Positions 25,496 through 34,647 of a stretch of DNA of 64,000 bases are shown piece after piece (position 1 is the first letter of the stretch; every line of letters begins with the position of its first letter). The notes below the pieces were generated by a model. That model was not told the origin of the DNA. It saw only the letters and a list, made by a program, of their open reading frames with translations, and made no database searches. The stretch covers positions 372,001-436,000 of the forward strand of contig NZ_FXTI01000002.1 in the NCBI RefSeq assembly GCF_900182565.1, in the 5' to 3' direction. Made by a program: the position numbers and the translations under genes. Origin of the DNA: Melghirimyces algeriensis (GTDB lineage: Bacteria > Bacillota > Bacilli > Thermoactinomycetales > DSM-45169).

Positions 25496-26482
25496 ATGAA
25501 AGAAATCGTAATTCCTTTCACCACAGGATTAGCTATTTTTTTGTTTGGGATGCAACTCTTGCGAATTGGTTTGGAAGAGTTAGCGGCAGACCGGATGCAA
25601 CGCATCTTGCTTCGCTTCACAAAAACCCCCACACGAGGGTTTTGGACGGGTATGGTAACTACCTTTTTTCTGCAAAGTAGCAGTGCGGTTACAGTATTAA
25701 CGATCGGATTTGTCAATGCCGGTCTTTTGACCTTTACTCAATCTGTGGGGATCATCTTGGGAACAAATATCGGGACCACCATTACCACAGAAATTTTGGC
25801 GTTAAAAATACAAGATTTCGCCGTTCCTTTGATATGTTTAGGAGCAACACTATATATTCTTCCGTGGAAAAAAGGAGCCGCTTTAGGCCTTGCCATCGGG
25901 GGATTCGGTTGTATCTTTCTGGGAATGGAAGCGATGCAATGGATTGCAGATCCACTCAAAGATCGGGGGTGGATTGCTGCGATCATGGATAGCGGTTATC
26001 ACCCTGTCTGGTCTGGACTTCTTTCCGGCACCCTCTTGACTGCTCTGATCCAGAGCAGCAGTGCCACGGTTGCCATCACCATGGGTTTTTTTGCAACAGG
26101 TATGATTCCTTCGCCTTTTGCTGTTGCTGTCGTACTCGGCAGTAATGTTGGTACGTGTATCACAGGCTTCCTCGCTTCGATCGGAACAGAACGGACAGCC
26201 AAACAGGTAGCCTTGGCCAATCTGATGCTGAACCTGGGAGGTCTGATTCTCTTTCTGCCATGGATTAAACCCATCGCTGAAATGTCTCATTTGCTTTCCT
26301 CTCATCCTGCCGTTCAAATCGCTCACATTCAAACGATATACAACATCGTTTGTTCGCTTCTCATGCTTCCTTTTGCCAACCTATTTGCGCGTGTGGTATC
26401 CCAGCTTCTTCCTGAACATCCCCATCTCTCGTGGTCAGGAAAGCGTCGCTGTTCACATCCTTTGCTCAAGTGGCATCAATAA
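25496..26482 (+). CDS. Na/Pi cotransporter family protein (YqeW-like)
   Basis: A 328-aa integral membrane protein with the two inverted QSSSA repeats of the NptA/PhoU-associated family: FLQSSSAVTVLTIGF and LIQSSSATVAITMGF. Each is followed by a GTNIGTT/GSNVGTC stretch. It is predicted to carry sodium-coupled phosphate. It corresponds to B. subtilis YqeW, found between mtaB and rpsU there. ATG follows GGAGGTGG. It converges on deoC and overlaps its end by 7 bp. Confidence 0.92.
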   Translation: MKEIVIPFTTGLAIFLFGMQLLRIGLEELAADRMQRILLRFTKTPTRGFWTGMVTTFFLQSSSAVTVLTIGFVNAGLLTFTQSVGIILGTNIGTTITTEILALKIQDFAVPLICLGATLYILPWKKGAALGLAIGGFGCIFLGMEAMQWIADPLKDRGWIAAIMDSGYHPVWSGLLSGTLLTALIQSSSATVAITMGFFATGMIPSPFAVAVVLGSNVGTCITGFLASIGTERTAKQVALANLMLNLGGLILFLPWIKPIAEMSHLLSSHPAVQIAHIQTIYNIVCSLLMLPFANLFARVVSQLLPEHPHLSWSGKRRCSHPLLKWHQ

Positions 26483-27144
26483 GCGTCCGTTCCGTGTCCA
26501 CCTGTGACAATGGCCACTCCAGAGCTGGCTCCAAGTCTGGTGGCTCCTGCTTGAATCATTTGTTCTGCCGTCTTCCGGTCACGGATTCCACCTGACGCCT
26601 TGACACCCATTTGGGGTCCTACTGTCTCACGCATCAACTGGACTGCTTCTTTCGTAGCTCCACCATTTCCAAACCCCGTTGACGTTTTCACAAAGTCAGC
26701 ACCTGCACCCTTCGCTGCTTCACAAGCGGTGCGGATCTCTTTCTCGTTTAATAAACCCGTCTCCAAAATCACCTTGACCAAAACACCGTCGGCTGCGTTT
26801 ACTACCGTCTCAATATCTTTTTTTACTAGGTCGATGTCGTTGGATTTCAGAGCTCCGATATTCAGCACCATATCGATTTCCTGAGCCCCGTTCTTGATCG
26901 CATCCTGGGTTTCAAACGCTTTGGTTTCACTCGTTGTAGCACCCAGAGGAAATCCTACTACCGTACACACTTTCACCTCTGTTCCCTTCAGCAGCTGGGC
27001 CGCATGTTTTACCCAACAAGGATTGACACAAACCGAAGCAAATTTGTATTCTTTGGCCTCTTCACACAATCGGTCGATCTGGTCTTTTGTCGTTTCCGGT
27101 TTTAACTGGGTATGGTCAATAAACGTTGCCAATTCGTTTGACAT
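26476..27144 (-). CDS. deoC: Deoxyribose-phosphate aldolase
   Basis: Class I aldolase splitting 2-deoxyribose 5-phosphate into glyceraldehyde 3-phosphate and acetaldehyde. IDHTQLKP, CVNP, CTVVGFPLGA and the Schiff-base lysine in DFVKTSTGFG are visible, with KASGGIR further on. At 222 aa it is normal. ATG 27144 follows AAGGGGAAG; an upstream frame to 27162 has no ribosome binding site. It is 21 bp after the Nudix gene, suggesting a nucleotide salvage pair. Confidence 0.96.
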   Translation of the reverse strand: MSNELATFIDHTQLKPETTKDQIDRLCEEAKEYKFASVCVNPCWVKHAAQLLKGTEVKVCTVVGFPLGATTSETKAFETQDAIKNGAQEIDMVLNIGALKSNDIDLVKKDIETVVNAADGVLVKVILETGLLNEKEIRTACEAAKGAGADFVKTSTGFGNGGATKEAVQLMRETVGPQMGVKASGGIRDRKTAEQMIQAGATRLGASSGVAIVTGGHGTDAY

Positions 27145-27165
27145 TCTTTCTTCCCCTTCCACACT

Positions 27166-27591
27166 TTATATTTCAAGGCACTGATAGGCCTTTAACATCA
27201 CACTGTGGTTATTGTCATAGCCTTCATGCTCTTGTTTATTCCAAGCCTCTTCCGGAGACAACCATGCCACTCTTGAAATCTCTGACAATTGTGGTGTTGC
27301 CTGTCCCTGTTTCGCTTCAACCAGAAAATAATAAACTTCCTTTGTGACATCTCCGTAATCAGGATGAAAATATTGATAGGTAATCCTTTCAAGTGGTTGT
27401 TTTATTATCCCCTGAATCCCTGTCTCTTCTTCAATCTCCCGAAGAGCTGTTTCCTCCAGGGTTTCACCCTGTTCTTGTTTCCCCTTGGGGAGGGTCCAAC
27501 GGGAATAACGATCCTCAATCAAGAGAATGGAATAGCTTCCCTTTTCCCGCCGATATACTACTCCGCCAGCGGAGACTTCTTTCACGCCCAC
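27166..27591 (-). CDS. Nudix hydrolase
   Basis: A 141-aa protein with a complete Nudix box: Gly43-region GKQEQGETLEETALREIEEETGI satisfying G-x5-E-x7-REUxEExGU. The substrate cannot be told; small Nudix proteins of this sort hydrolyse (di)nucleoside polyphosphates or oxidised dNTPs. Start is GTG 27591 or a second GTG two codons later, behind GGAAGGAGG. It is cotranscribed with deoC. Confidence 0.9.
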   Translation of the reverse strand: MGVKEVSAGGVVYRREKGSYSILLIEDRYSRWTLPKGKQEQGETLEETALREIEEETGIQGIIKQPLERITYQYFHPDYGDVTKEVYYFLVEAKQGQATPQLSEISRVAWLSPEEAWNKQEHEGYDNNHSVMLKAYQCLEI

Positions 27592-27728
27592 ACCCCCTCC
27601 TTCCTGAGTTGTACATCTTGCGCATTGATTTTAGCACAACTGAATGCAAAACTGAAAAAACACAGGTTGCACTATAAGACATCAACCACTCAACACCTCC
27701 AATCCGGTTACCTCGTGTTGAACTGTAT

Positions 27729-28232
27729 TCAAGCATCCTTCATCTCATGAAGTACAGCTTCCACAGCACATTGAGGCGAACAACACTCCCCTTCGCTCTT
27801 TTCTTCATCTACATAAATCCCTTCAATCCCCAAATCCTTCCGCGCAGGATCATTCGGGTTAAAGTGATGGTTACAAACAACACAGATTTTAAGCTGTGGT
27901 GTTTTTTGCAAAAGCTGGACAAGCTCTTTTGCCTTCGTCTCATTTAAACGGAAAAGTTGAAGAGCAAAATGGAGAAAGTGTTGTTCTGTATCAAAAAAAC
28001 GAATATCTTCCCGAACATAATTCTGCTCGTTCCAAAATGCCCACTTTCCGTTGGCAAGGTGCGTGATATGGTATCCATCTCCTAGGTGCAAGGAGGAAAC
28101 CTTTAGTGCCTCATAAGTACGAAAACGCAGTTCATTGGCCAGGTTTTCCAACAGTTGTCCATCCACCTCGTCCAATACATCACTCCAATCAATCTTGTCC
28201 AAAGCATCTTCCCACTCTTCAAACTTCTCCAT
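27729..28232 (-). CDS. Unknown protein with a C-terminal Cys cluster
   Basis: A 167-aa protein I do not recognise. The N-terminal half is acidic and helical; the middle has aromatic, beta-like patches (WAFWNEQNYVRED). The C-terminus has CVVCNHHF about 35 residues before CCSPQC, resembling a four-cysteine zinc-binding site. No membrane segment. It stands alone between the Nudix gene and mtaB. Confidence 0.75.
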   Translation of the reverse strand: MEKFEEWEDALDKIDWSDVLDEVDGQLLENLANELRFRTYEALKVSSLHLGDGYHITHLANGKWAFWNEQNYVREDIRFFDTEQHFLHFALQLFRLNETKAKELVQLLQKTPQLKICVVCNHHFNPNDPARKDLGIEGIYVDEEKSEGECCSPQCAVEAVLHEMKDA

Positions 28233-28340
28233 TTTAATCCTCCTTTTTCTTATAGTAAAATTTACACAATGGAAACATTTCGTGATGTATTTTAAGTATA
28301 GAGGAAATCATCTCATGATACAGCGCATATTGAAAGAAAA

Positions 28341-28368
28341 GAAAACACCGTCCCTCGCAGGAGACGGT
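28341..28368 (-). terminator. Terminator after mtaB
   Basis: ACCGTC / GACGGT stem with additional CC/GG pairing, followed by GTTTTCTTTTC on the minus strand, 15 bp after the mtaB stop. Confidence 0.8.
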
Positions 28369-28382
28369 TAAAAGGTCATTCG

Positions 28383-29729
28383 TTACCCCGCTTGGCAGGA
28401 ACGGGGAGTTTCATCTATCGTTCGAACAAACGTTCCTCTCACATATTCGGAACCCGGTTCGTCCAAACGAACGCGGCATACTTTGCCTACCAACTGTTCA
28501 TTCCCCGGAAAAACCACCTGGAGATAATTGTCTGAATAGCCAACATAAAGCCCACTTTCTGGGTCCTCTTTCCAACGGCGTTCTGGAATGACTTCCAGTA
28601 CCTCACCCACAAACTTAGAGGAATAGGTGAAACTCAAGCGATTGGACAGTTCAATCAACTGCTCCACCCGTTCTTGTTTCACTTCAGCGGGCACTTGGTC
28701 TTTCATTCGGGCAGCAGGGGTACCTGTACGGGTGGAGTAAGGGAATACATGGAGTTCAGAGAAGCCAAGTTCTTCAATTAGGCGATAACCGTTTTTAAAC
28801 TGCTCATCCGTTTCCCCTGGAAATCCAACAATTACATCTGTCGTAATCGCAACACCAGGCATTGCTTGGTGGATATGTTCGATTTTCCGACGATACTCAT
28901 CCACCGTATATCTGCGCCGCATCCGTTTTAAAACAGCATCATCCCCAGCTTGCAAGGGGATATGAAGATGACGGCACATCTTGTCGGAACGGTTGAGCAC
29001 TTCCACGACTCGATCGTCAATTTGGCTTGCTTCAATAGAACTGATGCGAATCCGCTGGAGCCCTTCCACCTGATCCAGATCCCACAAGAGATCAGCCAGT
29101 TTGTAGTCCTCAAAATCCTCTCCATAACCACCCGTATGAATTCCGGTCAGTACAATTTCCTTGTAGCCTGAATCCACCAGCTGTCGCGCTTGTTTGAGAA
29201 CACTCTCCGGTTTGCGGCTGCGAAGAAGGCCCCGTGCCCAAGGAATGATGCAAAATGTACAGAAGTTGTTGCAGCCTTCCTGAATTTTCAAGGATGCGCG
29301 GGTTCGTTCAGAAAATGTAGGAACATCCAGTTCCTCAAATTCGCGCGTTTTCATAATGTTTTTTACCGCATTGACAGGCTGACGCGTTTGACGATGTTCC
29401 TCAATATATTGAAGGAGCCGATCTCTCCCCTGGGTTCCCACCACCACGTCAACTCCGGGAATATTCATAATTTCACCAGGAGATGTCTGAGCATAGCAAC
29501 CGGTAACCGCTACCACCGCATCCGGATTTCTGCGAATGGCCCGGCGGATCATTTGCCGGCTTTTTCGATCCCCGGTATTGGTTACCGTACAGGTGTTAAT
29601 GACATAAACATCCGCTTTCGCATCAAAATCAACTTTCTCATAACCTTGACGTTGAAACAGTTTCCAGATCGCCTCTGTTTCATATGCGTTTACTTTACAT
29701 CCCAATGTATGGAATGCCACCGTACTCAC
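28383..29729 (-). CDS. mtaB: tRNA (N6-L-threonylcarbamoyladenosine(37)-C2)-methylthiotransferase
   Basis: Radical SAM enzyme that converts t6A37 to ms2t6A in ANN-decoding tRNAs. Three N-terminal cysteines (in TLGCKVNAYE, INTCTVTN and TGCYAQ) bind the auxiliary cluster. CNNFCTFC near residue 155 binds the radical SAM cluster. A TRAM domain is at the C-terminus. 448 aa, as in B. subtilis YqeV. Starts with GTG overlapping rsmE by 4 bp. Confidence 0.96.
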   Translation of the reverse strand: MSTVAFHTLGCKVNAYETEAIWKLFQRQGYEKVDFDAKADVYVINTCTVTNTGDRKSRQMIRRAIRRNPDAVVAVTGCYAQTSPGEIMNIPGVDVVVGTQGRDRLLQYIEEHRQTRQPVNAVKNIMKTREFEELDVPTFSERTRASLKIQEGCNNFCTFCIIPWARGLLRSRKPESVLKQARQLVDSGYKEIVLTGIHTGGYGEDFEDYKLADLLWDLDQVEGLQRIRISSIEASQIDDRVVEVLNRSDKMCRHLHIPLQAGDDAVLKRMRRRYTVDEYRRKIEHIHQAMPGVAITTDVIVGFPGETDEQFKNGYRLIEELGFSELHVFPYSTRTGTPAARMKDQVPAEVKQERVEQLIELSNRLSFTYSSKFVGEVLEVIPERRWKEDPESGLYVGYSDNYLQVVFPGNEQLVGKVCRVRLDEPGSEYVRGTFVRTIDETPRSCQAG

Positions 29730-30475
29730 AGTGGCTCACCTCCCATCTCACCAAAAGAAAATAGAATACAAGATAGCAAAGCCAATGGTGCCGTTTCCGC
29801 ACGAAGAATCCGGGGACCCAATTGAACCGGCACAGCACCTTGGGCAACGGCTTCTTCCACTTCTGACTCCGTAAAGCCACCCTCAGGCCCCACAACCACC
29901 AACAGACGCTGGCTCCGGGTCTTTTGCAAAACTTCCACCAAAGAAGAGCCTTCTCTTTCATAGGCAAAGAGAACCTGGTCATATGACGGAAACTTCTCCA
30001 ATAAACCCTTCCAGGTAAGCACATTTCCCACTTGGGGAACATAACCCCTGTGAGATTGTTCTGCCGCTTCCTTTACAATCCTTTGCCATCGAACCCGCTT
30101 TTTGGCGCTTTTTTTCCCATCCAGTCGTACCACAGATCGACTGGACATAAAGGGTAAAAAAGAATCTGCTCCCAGCTCGGTTGCCTTTTGCAAAACCCAT
30201 TCCAATTTATCCCCTTTGGGAAGCGATGAAGCAACCGTCACCCGTACCCGTGGCTCTCCCTTTGAAGGAAACGTACTTAGAATCCGGCAAAGGATTTCCT
30301 TGTCCGTGATGGAAACCAGCTCCGTGTAATAATCCTTTCCCTGACCGTCGCAGCAAAGGATATGATCGCCTACAGTCATCCGCAGGACATTTTTTATATG
30401 GTGAACATCATCTCCCCGAACCGTAATCCGACCCGGTTCGATCGCGTTTGGATCAATAAAATATCTTTGCATCAT
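29726..30475 (-). CDS. rsmE: 16S rRNA (uracil(1498)-N3)-methyltransferase
   Basis: SPOUT-class methyltransferase. The N-terminal PUA-like domain begins RYFIDP and HHIKNVLRM. The C-terminal knot has VVGPEGGFTESEVE and LGPRILRAETAPLALLS, both diagnostic for RsmE. 249 aa. Forms the chain prmA-rsmE-mtaB, 17 bp from prmA and overlapping mtaB. Confidence 0.96.
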   Translation of the reverse strand: MMQRYFIDPNAIEPGRITVRGDDVHHIKNVLRMTVGDHILCCDGQGKDYYTELVSITDKEILCRILSTFPSKGEPRVRVTVASSLPKGDKLEWVLQKATELGADSFLPFMSSRSVVRLDGKKSAKKRVRWQRIVKEAAEQSHRGYVPQVGNVLTWKGLLEKFPSYDQVLFAYEREGSSLVEVLQKTRSQRLLVVVGPEGGFTESEVEEAVAQGAVPVQLGPRILRAETAPLALLSCILFSFGEMGGEPL

Positions 30476-30492
30476 TCACTCCCACTATCCTA

Positions 30493-31428
30493 TCATGATC
30501 TTGCAGCGATCGCTACCCAGTCCTGTTCGTGAATCGTTTCCACAATCTCTAATCCAGCTCCTTGAATCGCTGCTACAACTTCTTCTTTTTTGGCCGAAAT
30601 GATCCCGGATCCTATAAACATACTCCCTTTTTTTATTACCTTTGGCAGATCTGGGACAAATTTCACAATGATCTCTGCCAATATGTTGGAGACCACCAAA
30701 TCAACTTTCTCATTTACTCCCTGAAGCAAGTCCCCCTGCCGAACGCGAATTTGATCTTGCAAATGATTCAGTCGGACATTCTGTTTTGTTTTTTCCACAG
30801 CCAATTCATCCAAGTCAAGAGCCAATACATCGCTCGCTCCCAATTTGGCGGAAGCGATACTCAAAATTCCGCTTCCACACCCAATATCCATGACCCGTTG
30901 GCCGATTCTGAGGTGTTTTTCAATCAATTTCAGACTCAGTCTTGTGGTAGGATGAGAACCCGTTCCAAAAGCCATTCCTGGGTCCAGTTCAATGACAACC
31001 TCTTCTTCTGAAGAGGGTTGATAAGCCTCCCATTGTGGCTTGACCGTCAAGCGGGTGGATATACGAATCGGTTTATAATACGCTTTCCATGCTTGATCCC
31101 AGGATTCCTGGGAAATGCGATCAACCATCACCTGAGCCGGACCTGGGTCCAAGCCAAATCGATCAAGATCTTTCACTTGTTTTTCCAGCTTTCCCACCAA
31201 CGCATCGCGAAAGACTTCTTCCGGAAAATATCCAGAGATCCAGATCCCTTCATCCGGGTAATCCTCCCTGGATAGCTCGATCAGCTCACCGAAGGGTGTA
31301 TCCCAGACTCTTGTCAGCACAGAGGAATCCATTACCGCTGTTCCTTCTGCTCCCGCTTCTAAAAACAGATGAGAAACGGCTTCTTCTGCCTCTTTTGAAG
31401 TGTGTATACGAACTTCCACCCATTCCAA
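30493..31428 (-). CDS. prmA: Ribosomal protein uL11 methyltransferase
   Basis: AdoMet-dependent enzyme that methylates ribosomal protein L11. The SAM-binding loop VMDIGCGSGILSIASAKLGA and the downstream VSNILAEI motif (NPxY-like) are visible. An N-terminal substrate-binding domain precedes them. 311 aa. Starts at TTG 31428 with AAGGGTG about ten bases upstream. A terminator lies between dnaJ and this gene. Confidence 0.95.
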   Translation of the reverse strand: MEWVEVRIHTSKEAEEAVSHLFLEAGAEGTAVMDSSVLTRVWDTPFGELIELSREDYPDEGIWISGYFPEEVFRDALVGKLEKQVKDLDRFGLDPGPAQVMVDRISQESWDQAWKAYYKPIRISTRLTVKPQWEAYQPSSEEEVVIELDPGMAFGTGSHPTTRLSLKLIEKHLRIGQRVMDIGCGSGILSIASAKLGASDVLALDLDELAVEKTKQNVRLNHLQDQIRVRQGDLLQGVNEKVDLVVSNILAEIIVKFVPDLPKVIKKGSMFIGSGIISAKKEEVVAAIQGAGLEIVETIHEQDWVAIAARS

Positions 31429-31445
31429 GACTCAGCACACCCTTT

Positions 31446-31473
31446 CGAAAAAAAAACGGGCATCGTTTGCCCG
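31446..31473 (-). terminator. Terminator between dnaJ and prmA
   Basis: CGGGCA / TGCCCG stem with a 5-nt loop followed by nine T residues on the minus strand, 28 bp past the dnaJ stop. It should end most heat-shock transcripts before prmA. Confidence 0.9.
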
Positions 31474-31500
31474 CAATCCTTAACCTGATATATTCACTAC

Positions 31501-32634
31501 TCAGTCCCCGCTGAAAGCTCTTTTCATTTTATCAAAAAAACTGCTGTTCTGTTCGGAAATATAGTCTCCACTAAGCCGGCCGAACTCGCGAAGGGCTTTT
31601 TTCTGTTCTTCCGTTAATTGAGTCGGGGTGACCACTTTGACTCTGATCAATTGATCCCCTTTTCCACGACCATACAGACGAGGAACGCCTTTACCTCTCA
31701 AGCGAAACTCGGAACCCGTCTGGGTACCGGATGGAATCTTGAGTTTCGCACGCCCTTCCAAGGTAGGAACAACCACTTCATCCCCCAAAGCCGCTTGCAC
31801 AAAGGTAATGGGCAATTCACAAGTAATATCATCACCTTGTCGTTTAAAGAACTCATGAGGACGCACATTGATCGTAATATAAAGATCTCCGGCAGGACCC
31901 CCGTTGATTCCGGGCTCTCCGGCACCAGACACTCGTAATTGTTTCCCTTCATCAATACCGGAAGGAATATTGATATGGATTTTCTTTCTCTTTTTCACTT
32001 GTCCCGTGCCCGCACACTTGGGACACTGTTCCCGGATAATCTTTCCCCGACCGCTACATTTCTGACATACCCGTTTATTTACAATGCGACCAAATGGCGT
32101 ATTCTGAACCGTTTCAGACTGACCGGTTCCTTGACAGACATCACAGCTTTCCGGATGCGTTCCTGGTTTGGCTCCTGTACCGCGACAGTCCCCGCAGGTC
32201 TCCGTTCTCGGAATGGAAATATCCATCTCGCGGCCAAAGATAGCATCTTTAAAGTCCACTGTCAGACGGTATTCCAAATCAGCACCTTGTCGCGGAGCAT
32301 TGGGGTTGCGTCGACCGCCTCCACCAAAAAACATATCAAAAATATCGCCAAAACCAAAATCCCCGGCACCTCCGCCAAAGCCACCAAAGCCTCCGGCTCC
32401 AGCTCCGGCTGCTCCGGGATCAGCTGTCCCAAAGCGATCATAGTTCGCTTTCTTTTGAGGGTCCCGAAGTACTTCATAAGCTTCATTGATTTCTTTAAAT
32501 TTTTGCTCCGAATCCGGTGATTTGTTTACATCGGGATGATATTTTCGAGCCATCTTTCGATAAGCTTTGCGGATTTCTTCACTTGACGCATCCCGGCTGA
32601 CGCCAAGTATTTCATAATAATCTTTCTGACTCAC
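31501..32634 (-). CDS. dnaJ: Chaperone DnaJ (Hsp40)
   Basis: Co-chaperone that stimulates DnaK ATPase and delivers substrates. J domain with HPD (ARKYHPDVNK), a Gly/Phe-rich linker (GAGAGGFGGFGGGAGDFGFG), four CxxCxGxG zinc repeats (CGDCRGTG, CDVCQGTG, CQKCSGRG, CPKCAGTG) and the C-terminal substrate domain. 377 aa. Starts with GTG 32634 behind GGGAGGTGATC. Fifth gene of the CIRCE operon. Confidence 0.97.
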   Translation of the reverse strand: MSQKDYYEILGVSRDASSEEIRKAYRKMARKYHPDVNKSPDSEQKFKEINEAYEVLRDPQKKANYDRFGTADPGAAGAGAGGFGGFGGGAGDFGFGDIFDMFFGGGGRRNPNAPRQGADLEYRLTVDFKDAIFGREMDISIPRTETCGDCRGTGAKPGTHPESCDVCQGTGQSETVQNTPFGRIVNKRVCQKCSGRGKIIREQCPKCAGTGQVKKRKKIHINIPSGIDEGKQLRVSGAGEPGINGGPAGDLYITINVRPHEFFKRQGDDITCELPITFVQAALGDEVVVPTLEGRAKLKIPSGTQTGSEFRLRGKGVPRLYGRGKGDQLIRVKVVTPTQLTEEQKKALREFGRLSGDYISEQNSSFFDKMKRAFSGD

Positions 32635-32710
32635 CGGATCACCTCCCTTTTCTTAAAGTTCATTCTGCCTGAGACAAGAAAACTCTTCCTCTTCGGCAAT
32701 AAAGATGGGA

Positions 32711-32749
32711 AAAGTCAAAGCCAGGTAACCATTCCCCGACTTTGACTTT
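32711..32749 (-). other. Intergenic hairpin between dnaK and dnaJ
   Basis: AAAGTCAAAG / CTTTGACTTT, a perfect 10-bp stem with a 19-nt loop, followed by a short T stretch on the minus strand. It may attenuate or stabilise the dnaK transcript so that dnaJ is made at lower level. Confidence 0.6.
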
Positions 32750-32766
32750 ACATCGGGGCTTCCCCC

Positions 32767-34605
32767 TTATTTTTTCCCCTTTTCCTCATCTTCGTCCACT
32801 ACTTCATAGTCGGCGTCAACAACATTATCGTCTTTTTTTTCACCCTCATCCCCCTGTTCTTGGGCTTGTTGGGCTTGTTGGTAGAGCTTGACGGAAAGCT
32901 CTTGAACCACCTTTTCCAATTCTTCAGTGGCCTTCTTAATTTCTTCGACATCGCCCCCATCAAGTACCTTCTTCAACTTGTCTTTTGCTTCATTCGCTTT
33001 GTCAAGTTCGGAAGAATCCACCTTGTCTCCAAGGTCTTTCAGTGTCTTTTCGGTGGTGAAAATCAGCTGATCCGCATGGTTCTTAATTTCCACCTGTTCT
33101 TTCCGTTTCTTATCCTCTTCCGCGTATTCTTCAGCCTCTTTTACCATCTGTTCAATCTCACTTTCAGACAGACCACTGGAAGATTTAATGGTAATATCTT
33201 GGCTCTTGCCGGTCGCTTTATCTTTGGCTGAAACATTAACAATTCCGTTGCGGTCAATCTTGAACGTAACCTCAATTTGCGGAACGCCTCGGGGAGCCGG
33301 GGGGATGTCGGTCAACTGGAAGCGACCCAAGGTTTTATTGTGTTCGGCCATTTCCCGCTCCCCTTGAAGAACGTGAATATCCACTGCCGTTTGGTTATCT
33401 GCCGCGGTTGAGAAAATCTGGGATTTTTCTGTTGGAATCGCCGTGTTTCGTTCAATCAACTTGGTAAATACGCCACCCAAGGTCTCAATTCCAAGAGAAA
33501 GCGGTGTAACATCAACCAAAACGACGTCTTTTACATCATCTGAGAGAACACCACCCTGAATCGCTGCACCCATGGCAACCACTTCATCCGGATTTACGCC
33601 TTTACTCGGCTCTTTTCCGGTCAGTTTCTTAATCGCTTCCTGAACGGCCGGGATTCGGGTGGAGCCCCCAACCAAAATCACTCGATCAATATTGGAAGGT
33701 TCCAGTCCGGCATCTTTCAATGCTTGTCGGGTTGGTCGCATGGTCCGTTCAACCAACTCAGCAGACAGTTCTTCAAATTTCGCGCGGGTCAGGGTTACTT
33801 CCAAGTGTTTCGGCCCGGAAGCATCCGCTGTCAAAAACGGCAGGGAAATGGTTGTCGTCAAGACACCGGATAAGTCCTTCTTCGCCTTTTCCGCTGCATC
33901 TTTCAAACGTTGAAGAGCCATTCGGTCGTTGGAAAGGTCGATTCCATTTTCTTTCTTGAATTCATTGATCAGATAATCAATAATCACTTGGTCAAAATCA
34001 TCACCACCCAGTTGGTTATCTCCACTGGTGGCCTTTACTTCGAACAGACCGTCGCCAATCTCCAGAATGGACACATCAAAGGTACCACCACCCAAGTCAA
34101 ACACCAGGATGGTTTGTTCCACGTCTTTTTTGTCAATTCCGTAAGAAAGTGCAGCAGCGGTCGGTTCGTTGATGATCCGAAGCACTTCCAAGCCTGCAAT
34201 TTTCCCGGCATCCTTTGTCGCTTGACGCTGGCTGTCATTAAAGTATGCAGGGACAGTAATCACCGCTTGAGTTACTTCTTCACCCAAATAAGCTTCCGCA
34301 TCCGCTTTAAGTTTTTGCAGGATCATCGCGGAAATTTGCTGGGGTGTATATTCTTTATCCTCAATCTTTACTTTGTGGTCACTTCCCATATAACGTTTCA
34401 CAGAAATCACTGTTTTGTCCGGGTTGGTGATGGATTGCCGTTTAGCAGATTCCCCTACCAGACGCTCCCCGGATTTAGAAAACCCTACAACAGAAGGCGT
34501 GGTTCGTCCTCCTTCAGCGTTGGGAATAACCGTCGGTTCACTGCCTTCCATAAAGGCAACACAAGAGTTGGTGGTTCCAAGATCGATTCCAATTACTTTA
34601 CCCAT
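32767..34605 (-). CDS. dnaK: Chaperone DnaK (Hsp70)
   Basis: ATP-dependent chaperone. The nucleotide-binding domain begins GIDLGTTNSCVAFMEG and contains FDLGGGTFDVSIL and VGGSTRIPAVQ. The linker DVTPLSLGIETLGG leads to the substrate domain, and the C-terminus is acidic (DEDEEKGKK). 612 aa, like B. subtilis. ATG follows AAGGAGG. Fourth gene after hrcA, the chaperonin and grpE. Confidence 0.98.
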   Translation of the reverse strand: MGKVIGIDLGTTNSCVAFMEGSEPTVIPNAEGGRTTPSVVGFSKSGERLVGESAKRQSITNPDKTVISVKRYMGSDHKVKIEDKEYTPQQISAMILQKLKADAEAYLGEEVTQAVITVPAYFNDSQRQATKDAGKIAGLEVLRIINEPTAAALSYGIDKKDVEQTILVFDLGGGTFDVSILEIGDGLFEVKATSGDNQLGGDDFDQVIIDYLINEFKKENGIDLSNDRMALQRLKDAAEKAKKDLSGVLTTTISLPFLTADASGPKHLEVTLTRAKFEELSAELVERTMRPTRQALKDAGLEPSNIDRVILVGGSTRIPAVQEAIKKLTGKEPSKGVNPDEVVAMGAAIQGGVLSDDVKDVVLVDVTPLSLGIETLGGVFTKLIERNTAIPTEKSQIFSTAADNQTAVDIHVLQGEREMAEHNKTLGRFQLTDIPPAPRGVPQIEVTFKIDRNGIVNVSAKDKATGKSQDITIKSSSGLSESEIEQMVKEAEEYAEEDKKRKEQVEIKNHADQLIFTTEKTLKDLGDKVDSSELDKANEAKDKLKKVLDGGDVEEIKKATEELEKVVQELSVKLYQQAQQAQEQGDEGEKKDDNVVDADYEVVDEDEEKGKK

Positions 34606-34647
34606 AGATCGAGTACCTCCTTATCAGGTTCAATGTTTCCATTTTAG

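Noticed and set aside
33910..34647. Long open frame on the plus strand opposite dnaK.
   Set aside because: It is antisense to a highly conserved gene, has no ribosome binding site or family features, and follows the codon pattern of the dnaK complement.
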